Origin: Tretioscincus oriximinensis
Lineage: Eukaryota > Chordata > Lepidosauria > Squamata > Gymnophthalmidae
Direction of reading: 5' to 3'
DNA: 64,000 nt
Assembly (NCBI GenBank): GCA_022410635.1
Contig: JAJVDF010000364.1
Span: 1 to 64,000, forward strand
This document shows positions 22,437-34,504 of the stretch, piece by piece (positions within the stretch are counted from its first letter, which is position 1; the number at the start of each line of letters is the position of its first letter). The translations under genes were made by a program, and so were the position numbers. Below the pieces are notes generated by a model that worked only from the letters and a program-made list of their open reading frames with translations, had not been told where the DNA came from and searched no databases.

Positions 22437-22607
22437 CATGGGTCCTGTTCCAACTGAGCCTTAGATTTGCCTACATCTCAGAATAGCAGCCTGCCATCTA
22501 CATGCTAGCGAATGGGGCCTGCCATAGCCTACACTGGCATGTTGATGACCAAGCTCTGAACCAAAATATAACTCAGAATGAAGCTCAATGGGGACAGTCT
22601 ATTAGTA
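22437..22607. mobile_element. Foldback MITE family Y
   Basis: The ends GGTCCTGTTCCAACTGAGCC and GCTCAATGGGGACAG pair. The middle has CATCTACATGCTAGC and GCCATAGCCTACACTGGCAT. It is inverted relative to 30,566-30,720 and 46,123-46,307. Confidence 0.7.
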
Positions 22608-23639
22608 TCTCATTTGGATATTTTTAAAATTCATTTTTACCTTGTTTTTGTTAGCCCAGAATTTGTTTATACTTTCACTTGAATCTGAGGACATGCAGAG
22701 CAAGTACTGAAGAAGATTTGAATCAAATCTGTGACCAGGCCCTGAGAAAATCCATATGGACGTTCTTAAGGTTTTTAACTTTATTTATTCAGGAAACTGA
22801 GCCTTTTGTTCTTTACCCTACAGTTCCTTGCCAAGAGAGCTTTCTGGTAAGGAAAAATAATGAAAAGGCGATGCAGAAAGGAGATAGAGGCTAACAAGCT
22901 GCACAGTGGAACAGCTGGGAATGATTTGGAAAGAATCGCTTGGTAACGAATGAAAAAAAAAATGATTTCAAAGAGCACAGTTTGTGGCGAAAAAACCCAA
23001 AATACTGTTTCAGATTTATTAATGGAACGGATGGAGCCAATAACCGGAGGTTTCTGGGCTAGGAAAGCTTCACGTATTGAGTTCTGCAACCGGAGGAGGT
23101 TAATATTCATCACTGTTGTCATCACAGAGTGAAAAGGAAAAATTAAGAGGCTTAAAAGAGAAAGCTGCCTGGAGGGGAAGTGTCTTGACATGCTGACAGT
23201 CTGGAAAGGCAACATAGGAGCAAAGATGGCTTGCTCACTCAAGCAATCATTACAAAATAATCTTGTTAAACTACAAGAGGTATTGTTTGAACTGCAAGTT
23301 AAAAACAGGCTCCAAAATTCCCAAAGGGCCTTTTTGTACATAAGAGATTATTCTAACACGTCCTGGCCGGAATAAGCCAATCTAATCCATAATAGAATGA
23401 ATATTACACATTAAAGGCTATTTGCATTGCAGGTGGTCCCGCCCAGCCCAGCCTAGCTTGGGAGGCTGCAAATGAAACTTTCCATTTGCCAAAGTTTCCT
23501 GTTGAGATTTTTTTTATGGTTGGGCACCCAGAAGTATATAGTACCCAGTCATAATGCTATGGGGATTGATCACAAGCAGTCTGTGCTTGGAAGGAGATTT
23601 GAGCTATGACATCATAGCTCCTTCCATATTTTGTCTGTT
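22608..23639. other. Repeat-poor block, possible conserved non-coding DNA
   Basis: Holds a 186-codon minus-strand frame (23,341-22,781) that lacks any recognised domain, has an antisense ORF and mixed composition. I do not call it a gene. The block has no repeat resemblance elsewhere in the window. Confidence 0.3.
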
Positions 23640-23795
23640 TTTATACCTTATATAATATGTGGGGCTAAGAGAGATCTGAAGGACCGTGACTAGCCCAAGG
23701 ACACCCAGATGGCTTCTGATGATGAGTGCAGAATCAAAATGGGGGACTTCAAGTTAAGAGTCTGATTCTCTAACCACTACACCAGACATCAGCCT
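23640..23795 (-). mobile_element. Sauria-type tRNA SINE, diverged
   Basis: On the minus strand: GTGTAGTGGTTAGAGAATCA (box A region), TTGATTCTGCACTC (weak box B), CCATCTGGGTGTCCTTGGGC, then a short tail. Older and shorter than the copies at 32.8 and 63.7 kb. Confidence 0.75.
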
Positions 23796-23889
23796 TTTTT
23801 GCCTTATCGTCTAAACCATTCCCAGCTTCAAACCTTTTTCCTTACCTTCTAAAGTTCTCCTATCTCTCAGCCCAGGACCCCCTTCTTCT

Positions 23890-24136
23890 TCAGCAGCAGC
23901 AGCAGAAGAAGAAGAACTGGGTTTTCATATCCCAGTTTTCTCACTCAACAGATTGAGATGATGGTAGCTACTCATCTACTTGCAATTGCTCATTTCAAAC
24001 AGCTAGGTTGGCTGAAGCAATGGTCAGTAGAGGATGTTCACCCCTTTCCATAGCAGACACATGACTCTCAGAACCTCAGACAAACTACCTCTCTGTTGAA
24101 AGGACTATTGTTAACCTGTGCCCCGCAGTGCCTCTG
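23890..24136 (-). mobile_element. tRNA-derived SINE, diverged
   Basis: On the minus strand it starts AGAGGCACTGCGGGGCACAG. It ends CTGGGATATGAAAACCCAG, then a TTC/TGC tail at 23,890-23,920. It matches the general plan of the SINEs at 8.7 and 21.2 kb. Confidence 0.7.
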
Positions 24137-25401
24137 TATAAGGTGGGAATAGATGGTGCTAATGATAAGTGAGATATGTGAAATGCAAGAAAAGCTCAGA
24201 TAAAAATTGCCCTTAATTCCCCCCAAATCTTCTTTATTTTAATTTCACAAATATTAATCCCCGAACGACCCTAGCCCAACCCTNTAGTAGAACAAACCAA
24301 GCTTAACATTATACACGACCATCATATAATGTTGGTGAAGGATTAATTTCGATATTTTACTCATTTCTAGGTTCACTTTATTGTTAATTTGAAACCAAAC
24401 AATGAACTTATGCCATTTACCCAGCCATTGATTAACATTAAATATATTATTCTTGCCATTTAAATGATCAGTTATTAATTGATCTGCAACATTTTAGTCC
24501 AAAACGTCCAGTCTTTCCATCCTTGTGCTGCCATAATTGTTCTGCAATATAGTAATCACTTATTTACATTATGATAATTGTAATTTGACCTTTTACCTAA
24601 CATTAGTTGGGTGTGAATTGTTAATGGAGAAAAAATGGAGAGTGAATCCAAGCTGTTGTATTAGGTGAACATCCAACTTTACCCTTTATAGGGCTCAAAC
24701 TTTGTGCGTTCTTCACAATCCAACTAAAGGTGCGGCCCTGAATGTTCTTAGTTATGAGTAATCTAATATTTGAACAGAATTCAAGTGTCTTGGGTCGATT
24801 CAGCCATATAATAAAATAAAAAATATATTTTTTTTAAAAAATGAACTTGGCATGAATTAAATTTGTTAGTCATGCTGACACAGGTCCACCCATGAAGTTC
24901 ACAAACAGGGCATGTGTAGTGAACTGTGAAGTCATCCAACCCACAAATATTTTATAAAATGCCAAGAAGAATATTTCTATAAAGGACAGAAGAGGATGGA
25001 GCTGAAGGTTTTATTCTTTGTTGTCTAAACCAGAAACTCCTCCATATTGTGATTTGAGCCTTTGAAGCAGATAAAGAAAGGTAGTATGAAATGCTGACCA
25101 AATGACCAGTGGCTCTTTTCCAGTTCATCCACAGATCTTTGGTCAGTGGATCTCAAATCTCATTTGTGATGTCACTTTCAACTCCCGGGAAGCCCTTTCC
25201 AGAAGCAGAGGCTCGAGGTGGTGTCACCAAATAGGAAATGGGGTGAGGCATTGCTGCATGAGAATCTGTACACCGTACACACATTAATTTTTTCATAAAG
25301 CTCCCACCTTCTCCTTTCTGAAATGCAAATGGTAGGGGCTTATAGGAGGGCCTCCTCTGTGGTGGCTCCCACACTATGAACAGCCTCCCTCTAGAGGCTC
25401 A
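24137..25401. other. Stretch with no recognised element
   Basis: AT-rich to 24,900, then mixed. No recognisable repeat or gene. Confidence 0.4.
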
Positions 25402-25715
25402 CCATAAGAACATAAGAAGAGCCATACTGGATAAGGCCACAGCCCATCAAGTCCAGCATTCTGCGTCACACAGAGGCCCACCAGATGCACCTGGGCAGTC
25501 CGAACAGAGGAAAGCAAAATATGCTCCTGTTCATGATTTCCTGCAAATGGTATTTCAGGAGTCCTGCCTGTTGCTCCATCACGGAGGCAACATCCAGACA
25601 TCCATCCTAGTATCCATTTATACCCTTGGTGTCCATAAACCTGTCTAGTCCTGTCTTGAAAATATCCAAGCTGTTAGCTACCACTACCTCTTCAGGAAGT
25701 AAATTCCACACTGTA
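25402..25715 (-). mobile_element. CR1 LINE 3' end
   Basis: CCATAAGAACATAAGAAGAG, TACTGGATAAGGCCACAGCC, CCACCAGATGCACCTGGG, and on to CTCTTCAGGAAGTAAATTCC. Highly similar to 4,133-4,356, extending about 90 bp further into the element. Confidence 0.9.
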
Positions 25716-26335
25716 TAGTTTTTTTGTGCCTGGTTAAAACTTACCTCTACACAGGCTTTTGACTCTGCTTTCTGTCCTTCAAGGAGTGAGTGAGTTATGG
25801 ATCCCTTTAAATGTTTTATTAATTTGTATTATTAATATTTTTGCTTGGTTTTTTGGTACCTGTCCTGGAACCGATGGTGAAGGGCAGGATACAAATCATT
25901 AAATCAATCACTAATCAATCACTAAATATCTCAGAGAAGGCTTCAAGAAATACTTGTTCACATATCTGCCTGCTTCTCGTAAACATTCTGTATTTTTAAA
26001 AAAGGTGGATTAGGGAGGACTTGAGGGCGTGAGGGGCACACAGTGGTTGTTTTAAGGGGGCATCTCTAAGAAGCTGGAGAGGCAGTTTGAAAAGGGATTA
26101 TTTACACACTAGTCTGTCCCTCTCCATTTTATGAACATTCTCTATTAGAAAAGGATCATTAGAAAAGACCAGTCCCTTTAGGTCATCTCTGAAGTGCCCC
26201 TTTTGTTATTTCTGAATTATAGCCTTTATATCATAACTCCAGCACGGTCCTTATTTTACAAGCTATATTTTACAAGTCAAAAAGTCACAATTAGAAATTC
26301 TAGAAAAGGAAAGATATATAAAAGGACATATATAC
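25716..26335. other. LINE/SINE-tail-like remnant and unassigned DNA
   Basis: 25,800-25,925 has a TTTTATTAATTTG stretch followed by GAAGGGCAGGATACAAATCA, a degenerate LINE-type 3' tail. The remainder is not recognised. Confidence 0.35.
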
Positions 26336-26339
26336 ATAA

Positions 26340-29203
26340 AATCCACTTACCAAGCTTGGAATAGCAGGTCAATGAAATCCTACGCGAAGTATTTGAAAAA
26401 GAAAAAAGATAGGCAATGGATTGTGGAAATGAAGGATCAAAATTGACAGGTCAATAAGGATCCAAATACAATACTGGAAATAGTTAAAAAATTCTATCAA
26501 GATTTATATAAGGAAGAAAGAGTTGAACTAAATAATATTATAGTTAATAAAAGAGTCACTGAAGTACAAAAAGAAAAATTAAATGAAAAAATAAAGGAAG
26601 AAGAGGTAATAAGAGTTATACAGTTGCAAAAATTGAATAAATATCTGGGTCCAGACGGTTTTACATCCAATTTCTATAAAACCTTCCAAACAGTACTATC
26701 ATCAAAACTAACTGATCTTTTCAATGAAGTGTACTTCAGTCAAATTATCCCAATATCATGAAGGGAAATGGACATAACTATTTTTCCAAAAAAAGGGAAA
26801 GATCCAAAAAACGCTGCTTCCTATAGACCTATTAGTCTGTGTAATAACGATTATAAGCTATTTATGAAATTAATTTCAAACAGATTAACAGATATTCTCC
26901 CTACAATTATTAACCAAGATCAATATGGTTTCATCAAAGAGAGGAAAATAAGTGATCCTATTAAAAACATACTAGCAATATGGAATTATGCCAAATCTAC
27001 AAACAAGAAAATTGCACTCTTAAAATTGGATATTCTAAAAGCATTTGATAAGGTGAATCATATGTACCTACTGAGATTATGTCAAGAATTGAATTTAGGA
27101 AATAATTTTATTGAAACATTAAAAAACATTTATTCTAACATTAAATCAAGGGTATGGATAAAAAATTCAGCTTCCGTGCTTTTTGATATAAAAAATGGAA
27201 CAAAACAAGGCTGCCCTCTTTCACCTTCATTATTTGTCATGGCTACAGAACCCCTAGCAAATATGATTAGACAAAACAACAATTGGAAAGGCATCAAAGT
27301 GGGAGAAGCAGAAACAAAAACAAACTTTTTTGTTTTAATAATTGCATCAGAACCAAAGAAAATGGCAGAAGACATAATAACATTAGAACAATTTAAAAAA
27401 ATCTCGGGACTGCAGGTTAATCTGCAGAAATCAGAAATTATTTTCTCCAATACTCCACCAACTGAACAACTAGAGATAAGAGCAATTTTGGGTGTAAAAC
27501 ATGGTCTCAGGAAAATTAAATATCTTGGAATATGGATTTACACAAATCAAAATAAAATAACGATTTCCAATTTTAAAATCACAAGTAATAAAATTGAAAA
27601 ACAGATCAAACAATGAGAAAATAGATTCCAGACCCATTTAAACAAGGTTAGGGCAACAAAAATGTTCTTATTACCAAACCTTCTCTATTTATTTCAGGCC
27701 ATAATTGAACCTATTAAAGAAAAAGAATTAAATCTTTTGATGAATAAAATATCAAAATGGATAAATAATGGGAAAAAAACCAGAATCAAACATTGTTGGC
27801 TGACAGCCAGTGAGGAACAAGGGGGATGGGGAATCCTCAATATAAAAAAATACCACAATGCCTTTCAAATAATGAATATAATTGAAATTCAATACGAGGG
27901 AAAAATATGGGGGGAAATAATTAAACTGCATAACAATATCAAAAATGAAGATTTTTTTATTTAACCAGAGAGAAAGAAACAAAAAGGGTCACTAGACAAG
28001 AATATTTTAAATCTATGATTAATATCTGGCAGAAATCCAAGTTATGGGATATCCCAATAAATACTTCGAAAATGGAAATTCTTTCCAAATTAAACCCTCA
28101 CGATGATCCAAATTTAAGAATAGTGATCCAAGAGCTAAACAAAAAAGGAATTAAAACATTGGAACAATTATACAATCAAAGAGGGAACCCATTCAATTTA
28201 CAACATTTAGAAAACATGGTACACCAGAGGCATTGGCTACAGGCAATAGCTATAGTAAGGTTTCTTAACAATCCATTAAAAAGTGAAGCAATTAAAAGAC
28301 AAAATTTGCCAATTGAAACAATAATAAGAATGATCTTGAACAATCAGAATAAAATAATTACCAGAGTGTATAAAGAGATCAATAACTATGAAGATAAAAT
28401 GCTATTAGAAATAAAAAATAGATGGAATCCAGATGTCAATATAGAATTAAATAAAATCAAGACTTCCCTTAAAGGAATTAAAATGGAAAAAATGACTAAT
28501 CTGAAAGAAGCGAAAATGAAGATAATCTATAGATGGCATCGCACTTCAGTACAATTAGCACATTTTATTCCAAATGTAGATGATACATGCTGGTTTGGTT
28601 GCCAAGATAGAGCAGATTACATCCAGATATATTGGAGACGTAATGAAGCACAAAATTTTTGGTCCAAAATACAAAAAGAGATCAACAAAGTATACAATAT
28701 TAATTTAATATTAACGGAAATAATGGTGATCTTTTTGCAGGATTTGGATCAAATAAGGGAAATTAAAATTAGGGATATTGTCTGTAGCTTAATATCTTGC
28801 ATGCAACTGACATTACCAAAGGGATGGAAAGATGTTAACAATCGGAGTATGGAAACTTGGTATGAATATATAATAGAAAGAATGGCAATAGATTTCAGAC
28901 ATGAAAGAATCATGTAATGAGGGTAATGAGATAAGAATACTTCATATGAAGCAAAAATGGGAACCTGTTAAAAATTATTTAATGATGGTGGATACGGATC
29001 AAGTGAAAAGATTTAAAATTGATATAATCTATAATATGTAACTATATGGTTCGCTTTTTTTTCCTTATGTGTAAATTATGAGATATATGGAAGATTGCCT
29101 GGTTAGGGTGGGTAGGTGGGTTGGTAATGGGTGGATGGGACTTATGGTGATGGATTATGTTAAATGTATAACAATGTATAATAATAAAAATATATATTAA
29201 AAA
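26340..29203 (+). mobile_element. 5'-truncated L1 LINE with reverse transcriptase, FADD lost
   Basis: The longest LINE segment in the window. It begins in the region between endonuclease and reverse transcriptase (frame around 26,373-26,450). It continues through the reverse transcriptase in 26,768-27,616 (282 aa), with SYRPISL at residues 18-24, LDILKAFDKVNH at 87-98 and GTKQGCPLSPSLF at 144-156. It then passes through 27,662-27,964 and 28,015-28,917 (300 aa), with a WHR motif and a CWFGC cysteine cluster. An A-rich tail ends it near 29,203. In-frame stops at 26,441, 26,759 and 27,614 and the missing FADD motif make it inactive. Confidence 0.9.
26768..27616 (+). pseudogene. L1 ORF2 reverse transcriptase domain, catalytically dead
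   Basis: The 282-aa frame holds the fingers and palm of an L1 reverse transcriptase. The first catalytic aspartate lies in LKLDILKAFDKV (D88). After GTKQGCPLSPSLF the frame should reach F-A-D-D, but residues 185-192 read TNFFVLII. About three codons holding the aspartate pair seem to be missing (around 27,328-27,336) without a frame shift. The start ATG is merely the first after an upstream stop, not a natural L1 start. Confidence 0.85.
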
Positions 29204-29267
29204 AAAAGAAAGAAAGGGAAANTGCCTCTCATCCCTGAGCTGAAGGAAAGAAATGCCCAACTTCAGT

Positions 29268-29652
29268 TTGGACAGCAGCAGCAGCAATAGCAACAGCAGA
29301 AGGAGAAGAAGCAGAAGTAGAAGAAGAAGCAGAAGAAGCAGAAGAAGAACTGGTTTCTTATACCTCACTTTTCTCACCTTTCAAAGGGACTCAAAGCAGC
29401 TTACAAAGGTATTTCTCCCGAAGGTTTACATTCTATCTTCTCCACCAGGCTGTGGTGGTTACCATTTACCTACTTGCATTCAGTTGCAATTTCTAGCAAT
29501 TCATGATTTCGAATAGCTGAGTAGGCTAGAGCTACAGGCNAGTGGAAGGTGCTCACCCCTCCCCACATCCGACACAGGACTTCGAAACCCCATCCCCCAG
29601 CTGAGAGACAGATTCCTTAGCGACTGACCTATCCATGCTACTGAGCTATCCA
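29268..29652 (-). mobile_element. tRNA-derived SINE with expanded (TTC/TGC)n tail
   Basis: On the minus strand the box A-like head TAGCTCAGTAGCATGG is followed by ATAGGTCAGTCGCTAAGG, so the first tRNA-like segment is partly duplicated. Box B is GGGGTTTCGAAGTCC. The tail GAGGTATAAGAAACCAG leads into an imperfect TTC/TGC tract at 29,268-29,350. The tract makes a leucine-run artefact ORF. Confidence 0.85.
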
Positions 29653-29889
29653 AACGGACAAATGGATCATTTCCCAGGTTCCAATTTCGTTCAAGGATGA
29701 CTGAAAGACACAACAAGTGGCAGTGAGCAGTCCTGCAGTAGCAGGCAAATCACTGCCACAAGGGGTGCGTGAGAGGAAGAGCCCAGAGTCCCTAGATGGA
29801 CCCATTTGAGATTCTATATGACAAGATAGGCAAGCCAGTTCCTAGGGCAGCTCTGCACCTCTTTTNCCTCTTTTACCTGGCCTTTGGCT

Positions 29890-29999
29890 GAAGAAATGTT
29901 ATCTCTGTCCCTACTTGTAGATATTGTTTTATACTGTTTTAATTTTATATTGATGTTTTACTGTTGGCTGCCCTTCGAGTATAGGACATGGTATAAGTA

Positions 30000-30038
<39 letters not shown>

Positions 30039-30041
30039 ATG
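29890..30041 (+). mobile_element. LINE/SINE 3' tail with (AAAT)n
   Basis: TTTTATACTGTTTTAATTTT, then TGGCTGCCCTTCGAGTATAG and GGTATAAGTATAAATAAAT. Ten AAAT units follow at about 30,000-30,041. Only the tail is left. Confidence 0.55.
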
Positions 30042-30565
30042 GGAAGGATTGGAAAATGCGATAGGAGATAGTGCCAGATTAAACCCAGTGGAGGCCCTAG
30101 GCAGTTGAAATTTCAGAGGGCCCTTAGAAGTTATCGCCTAATAATAATAATCTCCTAATAATCAAGATTATTTTGTTCACTTAAAAGGCATGAGGCCCAT
30201 AGGCTGGTTCTTACTGTATTTTGCCTATTTGTTAGTTCTGTATAGAGATCAAATATTTGTAGCGTGAGCTTTCGTGACGTAGGACTTAATCTACAAAACC
30301 TCTTGCCACCACCCTTTTCTCTCAATTTATAAGGGCCCTTTAGGTGTTTGCCATGCTAAATACATTCTAGTAAATACTTATTTAATACCAATTAGCTGTA
30401 TCAACATGCATTTGCATTAAATAGACTGGAAAACTTTCGAACTGAAACAATATGTGCTGCAATGTAAATTCAATTCATGCTCCTTACAGCTACACAGATC
30501 TAAGGTTGAAACATGACCTAAGGCTTCACATTGCTTGAAGAAGCAGAGTATGACAAGAAGTATCT

Positions 30566-30720
30566 ATGGCCCTGTCCCCACTGAGCCTTATTCTGGGTTA
30601 TATCTCGGTACAGAGCTTGGTCATCCACATGCCTGCCATAGCCTACACTAGCATGTAGATAGCATATTCCTATTCTGAGATATAGCCAAGAAGAAGACTC
30701 AGTGGGGACGGGGCCTGTGT
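30566..30720. mobile_element. Foldback MITE family Y, best copy
   Basis: The ends GGCCCTGTCCCCACTGAGCC and GACTCAGTGGGGACGGGGCC are inverted repeats. Inner arms TATATCTC and GAGATATA also pair. The core reads CATAGCCTACACTAGCATG. About 155 bp. No transposase and no clear target duplication. Confidence 0.85.
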
Positions 30721-31971
30721 CTCCTTCTATTCCCATTGGCAAAAGCATCCATCGGTTTCATCATTTTTGGTCACTACTTCCTGGTGGCAGGGAGTGAAAT
30801 AAGCTTGCTGGAAATGATGAAACTGATGTGCTTCTGGAATATCCCAATGGATGCAGAAAAGGAAGGGAAGGAGGGAAGAGGGAGGGGGGGAAAATTGGTT
30901 CCTAGATTTTAGGTGGCCACATGATTAAAGCAGATTAGATAGCTCTGGTACAGATGTACTGTTTAATGTGGTCTACCACCTTTCCAAATTAGAGCATACA
31001 GAATTTATATGGATCATTTATTTATTTTTATCTATACTTATATCCCTCGTATACACTCAGGCAGCTAACAACAATAAAAGAAAGATAAAGACTCAACAAA
31101 ACAGTTCCTGTAAGTGGAAAAGGGGAGGGGCAGGTTTAGAGTCAANTTTAGGCAAAATATAGATACTGGTAATACTAAGAAGATACTAATATTTTTATTG
31201 CTTTTATTATAAAACCCAAAGTAGGTGAGGGAAAAGGGGAATAAAATAAATAAAGTAAATAAGTAAGTACTGGTAAGTAAATAAGTAAATTACAGTCCAT
31301 GGGCAAAATACAGCCTAAATCCAGCCCTGGCCAGGTGACCCAATGCAGGTGATGTGAACCAATGAGAGCCTTACTAGGTATGTGTATATAGGGCTTATGA
31401 TGTTATCAGACCTCTTCGGTATAAATACTCACTTTGGTAGAAAGTTCATTTGAATATTCAAACGAAAAATTCAGAATATGCACAAAAAGCAAATGAACTT
31501 TTGCTTCAACTTGATTTCCATCCAGCATTGTGAAACGGAGCAGAAGAAGATAAACAATCGCAAGTCACTGATGGAGAAAGCAGAGATTTTCTTGTGCAAG
31601 AGAAACACAAGGTTATTGTGAATTATTTTGCGTCAGTGAATCTTTAGCACTTGTGCAGAGAAAAAAGAATCATTGGCTGAATCCCTCTGTTCGGACANCT
31701 TAATCCGATAATCAAAGATACTTAAGGGAACATTAGTCACACACATCTCATTCTAAGTACCAGGAACATAACCACTTTTGGGTGCACCCGTTAAATCACT
31801 TCCCATTTCCCACCTACCTGCCAATTCCAAATATAGCCTATAATTCAGATTGCTTAACTTACTGAATGAATTCAAGCAACAAAGAAGTAGTAACTTATGT
31901 GATTACAAACAGAAGAGCAAAACATTTGAGGACAGGAAAAGGGAAAACAAACGATGTTTTTAGGCATCATA
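30721..31971. other. Mostly unassigned, small tail fragment
   Basis: 31,017-31,077 is a minus-strand SINE-type tail (TTTATTTATTTTTATCTATA then CTTATATCCCTC). 30,900-30,975 resembles, inverted, 43,575-43,625. The rest is not recognised. Confidence 0.4.
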
Positions 31972-32184
31972 TAGGCTGACCAGATGACCCCTTTTGGGGG
32001 GGGGGTTTGAAAACCCAGTTTTGGGGTGCCTCCCAGTTTTTTCTGAGGAAAATTATTTCAAAAAAAGTTTTTTTTTCAAAACTGTTTTTGTTTTTTAATA
32101 TTTTTTTTCCTCAGAAAAAAATGCGAGACCCCCTAAAAATGGGTTTTCAACCCCCCCTTCCAAAGGGGTCATCAGGTCAGCCTA
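31972..32184. mobile_element. Foldback MITE, GGCTGACCAG family
   Basis: TAGGCTGACCAGATGACCCC ... GGGGTCATCAGGTCAGCCTA, with mirrored TTTTTTCTGAGGAAAA and TTCCTCAGAAAAAA arms around an A/T loop. Almost a complete hairpin of 213 bp. Confidence 0.9.
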
Positions 32185-32487
32185 ATATATTATTCAGATT
32201 TTTTTCAGTGGAAATGTTTTCATCAACTCTACACTTGAGGAATGTATATGACTCTTGGATGTCAACAATCGTGTGTCCTGAGCAGTTTACCCTTTAAAAA
32301 GCTCTCTGAAATACTTTACAGTGGGAGAGGATCAGAAATACATTACATTGGAAAAGTGCTAGATTCACCAAATAACCTTTGCATCTTTTTGAGTAAGAAC
32401 TGATTTATTGGAAATAAATATAATGGTTACCTGTTCTAATAAGAGCGATTTCATCACAGATTATCTGTCCCAAAAAAATTCATCTCT

Positions 32488-32590
32488 TTAGAGAGTAACA
32501 AGAAAAAGGTAGGCAGCATGAGCTTTTGTAGGCAAGTCTACTTTTTCAGATGCTAAGAAACAACTGCCTTGAGACAGGCAACATAAAGCA
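32488..32590 (-). mobile_element. Penelope-type terminal fragment
   Basis: GTAACAAGAAAAAGGTAGGC then AGCATGAGCTTTTGTAGGCA and CAAGTCTACTTTTTCAGATG. This motif set recurs at 62,235-62,300 and inverted in the Penelope-like 3' region (CATCTGAAGAAGTAGACCTG, 43,170). Confidence 0.5.
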
Positions 32591-32785
32591 AATTGAGTGC
32601 TAGAAATAACAACCGAAATGATTGATCAGGTCCAGTTCAGTAGTTAATCCTTTCAAGTGAAAGGAAGTGCCTGGGGAAAAGAAGTGCAGCTAGGTAAAAG
32701 TATAGCAGTCAGACACTCTTTTCTCTTGCTCCAGAGGGTGGCGGCGGCGATGATATTATNATGATGATGATATGATGATGATGAT

Positions 32786-33001
32786 GACCCAGTTTGGTAT
32801 AGTGGTTCAAGTGTTGGACTCATACCTGGTAGTCTCCCAGTTCGATTCCCCACTCCTCCATGAAAGCCAGCTGGGTGATCTTGGGCCAGTCACAGTTCTT
32901 TGAACTCTCTCAGCCCCACTTATTCCTCAGGGTGTCTGTTGTGGAGAAAGTCTATGGTTGGCCACCCTGAGACCTTCTGGTATAGGGCGAGATATAAGTA
33001 C

Positions 33002-33003
<2 letters not shown>
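32786..33003 (+). mobile_element. Sauria SINE
   Basis: A near-full-length plus-strand copy. The head has TTTGGTATAGTGGTTCAAGT (box A region) and CCAGTTCGATTCCCCA (box B). Then come CAGCTGGGTGATCTTGGGCC, CTCTCTCAGCCCCACTTATT, and a tail GGCGAGATATAAGTACATG passing into (ATG)n. Sauria SINEs are squamate tRNA SINEs whose 3' end resembles BovB LINEs. This supports a squamate source. Confidence 0.9.
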
Positions 33004-33038
<35 letters not shown>

Positions 33039-33066
33039 GGAGGAGGAGGAGGAGGAGGAGGAGGAT
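33001..33066. repeat. (ATG)n(AGG)n microsatellite on a SINE tail
   Basis: About twelve ATG units then eight AGG units directly downstream of the Sauria SINE. A second (ATG)n-like patch lies before the SINE at 32,750-32,785. Confidence 0.9.
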
Positions 33067-34504
33067 ATTCAAGGCTTGAGGAATTTATTCCTTTAGTATT
33101 TTCATTTATTTCTTTTGCAGTCAAATATTTCTTTATTCAATTTTGAATTCACCTATTTTAGCTTCCTGACTTTTGGCACTGACATATAAATATTAGTACA
33201 CATATATCTTTATGTATGGGCAGGGATTACTGTTTCTCCTCTGTACAGTCTGTCAAAGCATTCTGATGGCCAAAGGGGATAACCTTTGCTGTGATCCCAC
33301 CACATGACCACAAAGTACTTCGGGTACTAGTGAGAACTATATCTATTTACACGCTATTACATGCTATACCCAATGATCACTGTGACTACTATTAATAGAA
33401 CAATTAAAAGTAGTCACAGTGTCTTCGAAGAAATTAGAATTTTGGCTCAGCTAAAAGTGAGAGTGAACATATGTCTGAACATGGACTGCGTAAGTGCCTG
33501 ATGCATTTCAGAAGAGAGAACATTCCACAACCTGGGGCTATAACAGAGAAGTCCCTTCCACATATTCACACGTGGCAGTGGTGCCATGATGGCCCTATGG
33601 AATGCCCTGTCTAGATGAGGCCAGAATCTTTATACTGCCAGGACCAACTGGAAGAAATGGTAAGAAGGATTAATAAAGTTCTTCCAACTTCAGCATGTAA
33701 AAGGTTTAAATGTACGTGATGAATACTTCCTTTTTTATGATCTTCTTGGCACACAAAAAAATCTGTTAATTATTTCACTGGCAGCCACGATGACTGGTAT
33801 GACCTGTCTTTGAACTTTAATGAGAGTACATCTGTCGAAACTTTATAGTTGCTAAAGGAGTGAAATAAGAAAAGACAAAGATTGATTGAGTTTAGGCCAC
33901 ATGGGGATATGTAATGTGCTAAACCTTTTATAAAAAAGGGAGTCGGACTTGTGAATTCAACTGGGGGTGGGTGGGTGTTGTGTAACTTTGGCCAGATTGG
34001 GGTGTGGTTCCAAATGTAAACCATTTTCTGTCTAGTGCTAAATTGTACATTATGGAGATCATGGCAGATAAGTTACCCCTGCTCCTATGTCTCTCTTAAT
34101 TATGGCAGCGAATACTTATGTTTCCACAAGCTGCTCCAAAACAGAATTTCCTTTTTTCCAGGCTAAAGCCAATTATGATTCTGCCCCATGTACCTGTAAA
34201 ACTCTTCGTTACTAGACCAAGAAGCTGACATATTGAACAAAGAATTGTTTTCCCATCATATTGGACATCCAGGAACCTCTCTGCACCTTCAATATGCAGG
34301 ATCCTGATTGGCTGCTCTTCTGCCCCCCCTCCAGGAAGTAAACAAAAAGCACATATGCCTGGAGTTCTCACCAAGTTCTCCTTCCTTCTGCCTCCTCCCA
34401 CTTGTGGATGCCACACAAAGACTTGTTAATGGGGGCACAGAGAAGTCTGCAATGAAGTCATAAATGATGTATGTAAAATCTGTGGCAGCTGAGCTTTGTA
34501 GTGA
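33067..34504. other. Unassigned stretch
   Basis: No certain element. CATTCCACAACCTGGGGCTA and neighbouring sequence near 33,520 look like part of an old repeat I cannot name. Confidence 0.35.

Noticed and set aside
22781..23341. 186-codon minus-strand open frame
   Set aside because: No recognised domain, odd composition, antisense ORFs, no splice or start context that convinces. Chance ORF is more likely.
33001..33066. CRISPR-like array suggested by regular short repeats
   Set aside because: Simple ATG/AGG triplets without spacers, in a vertebrate genome, at a SINE tail.
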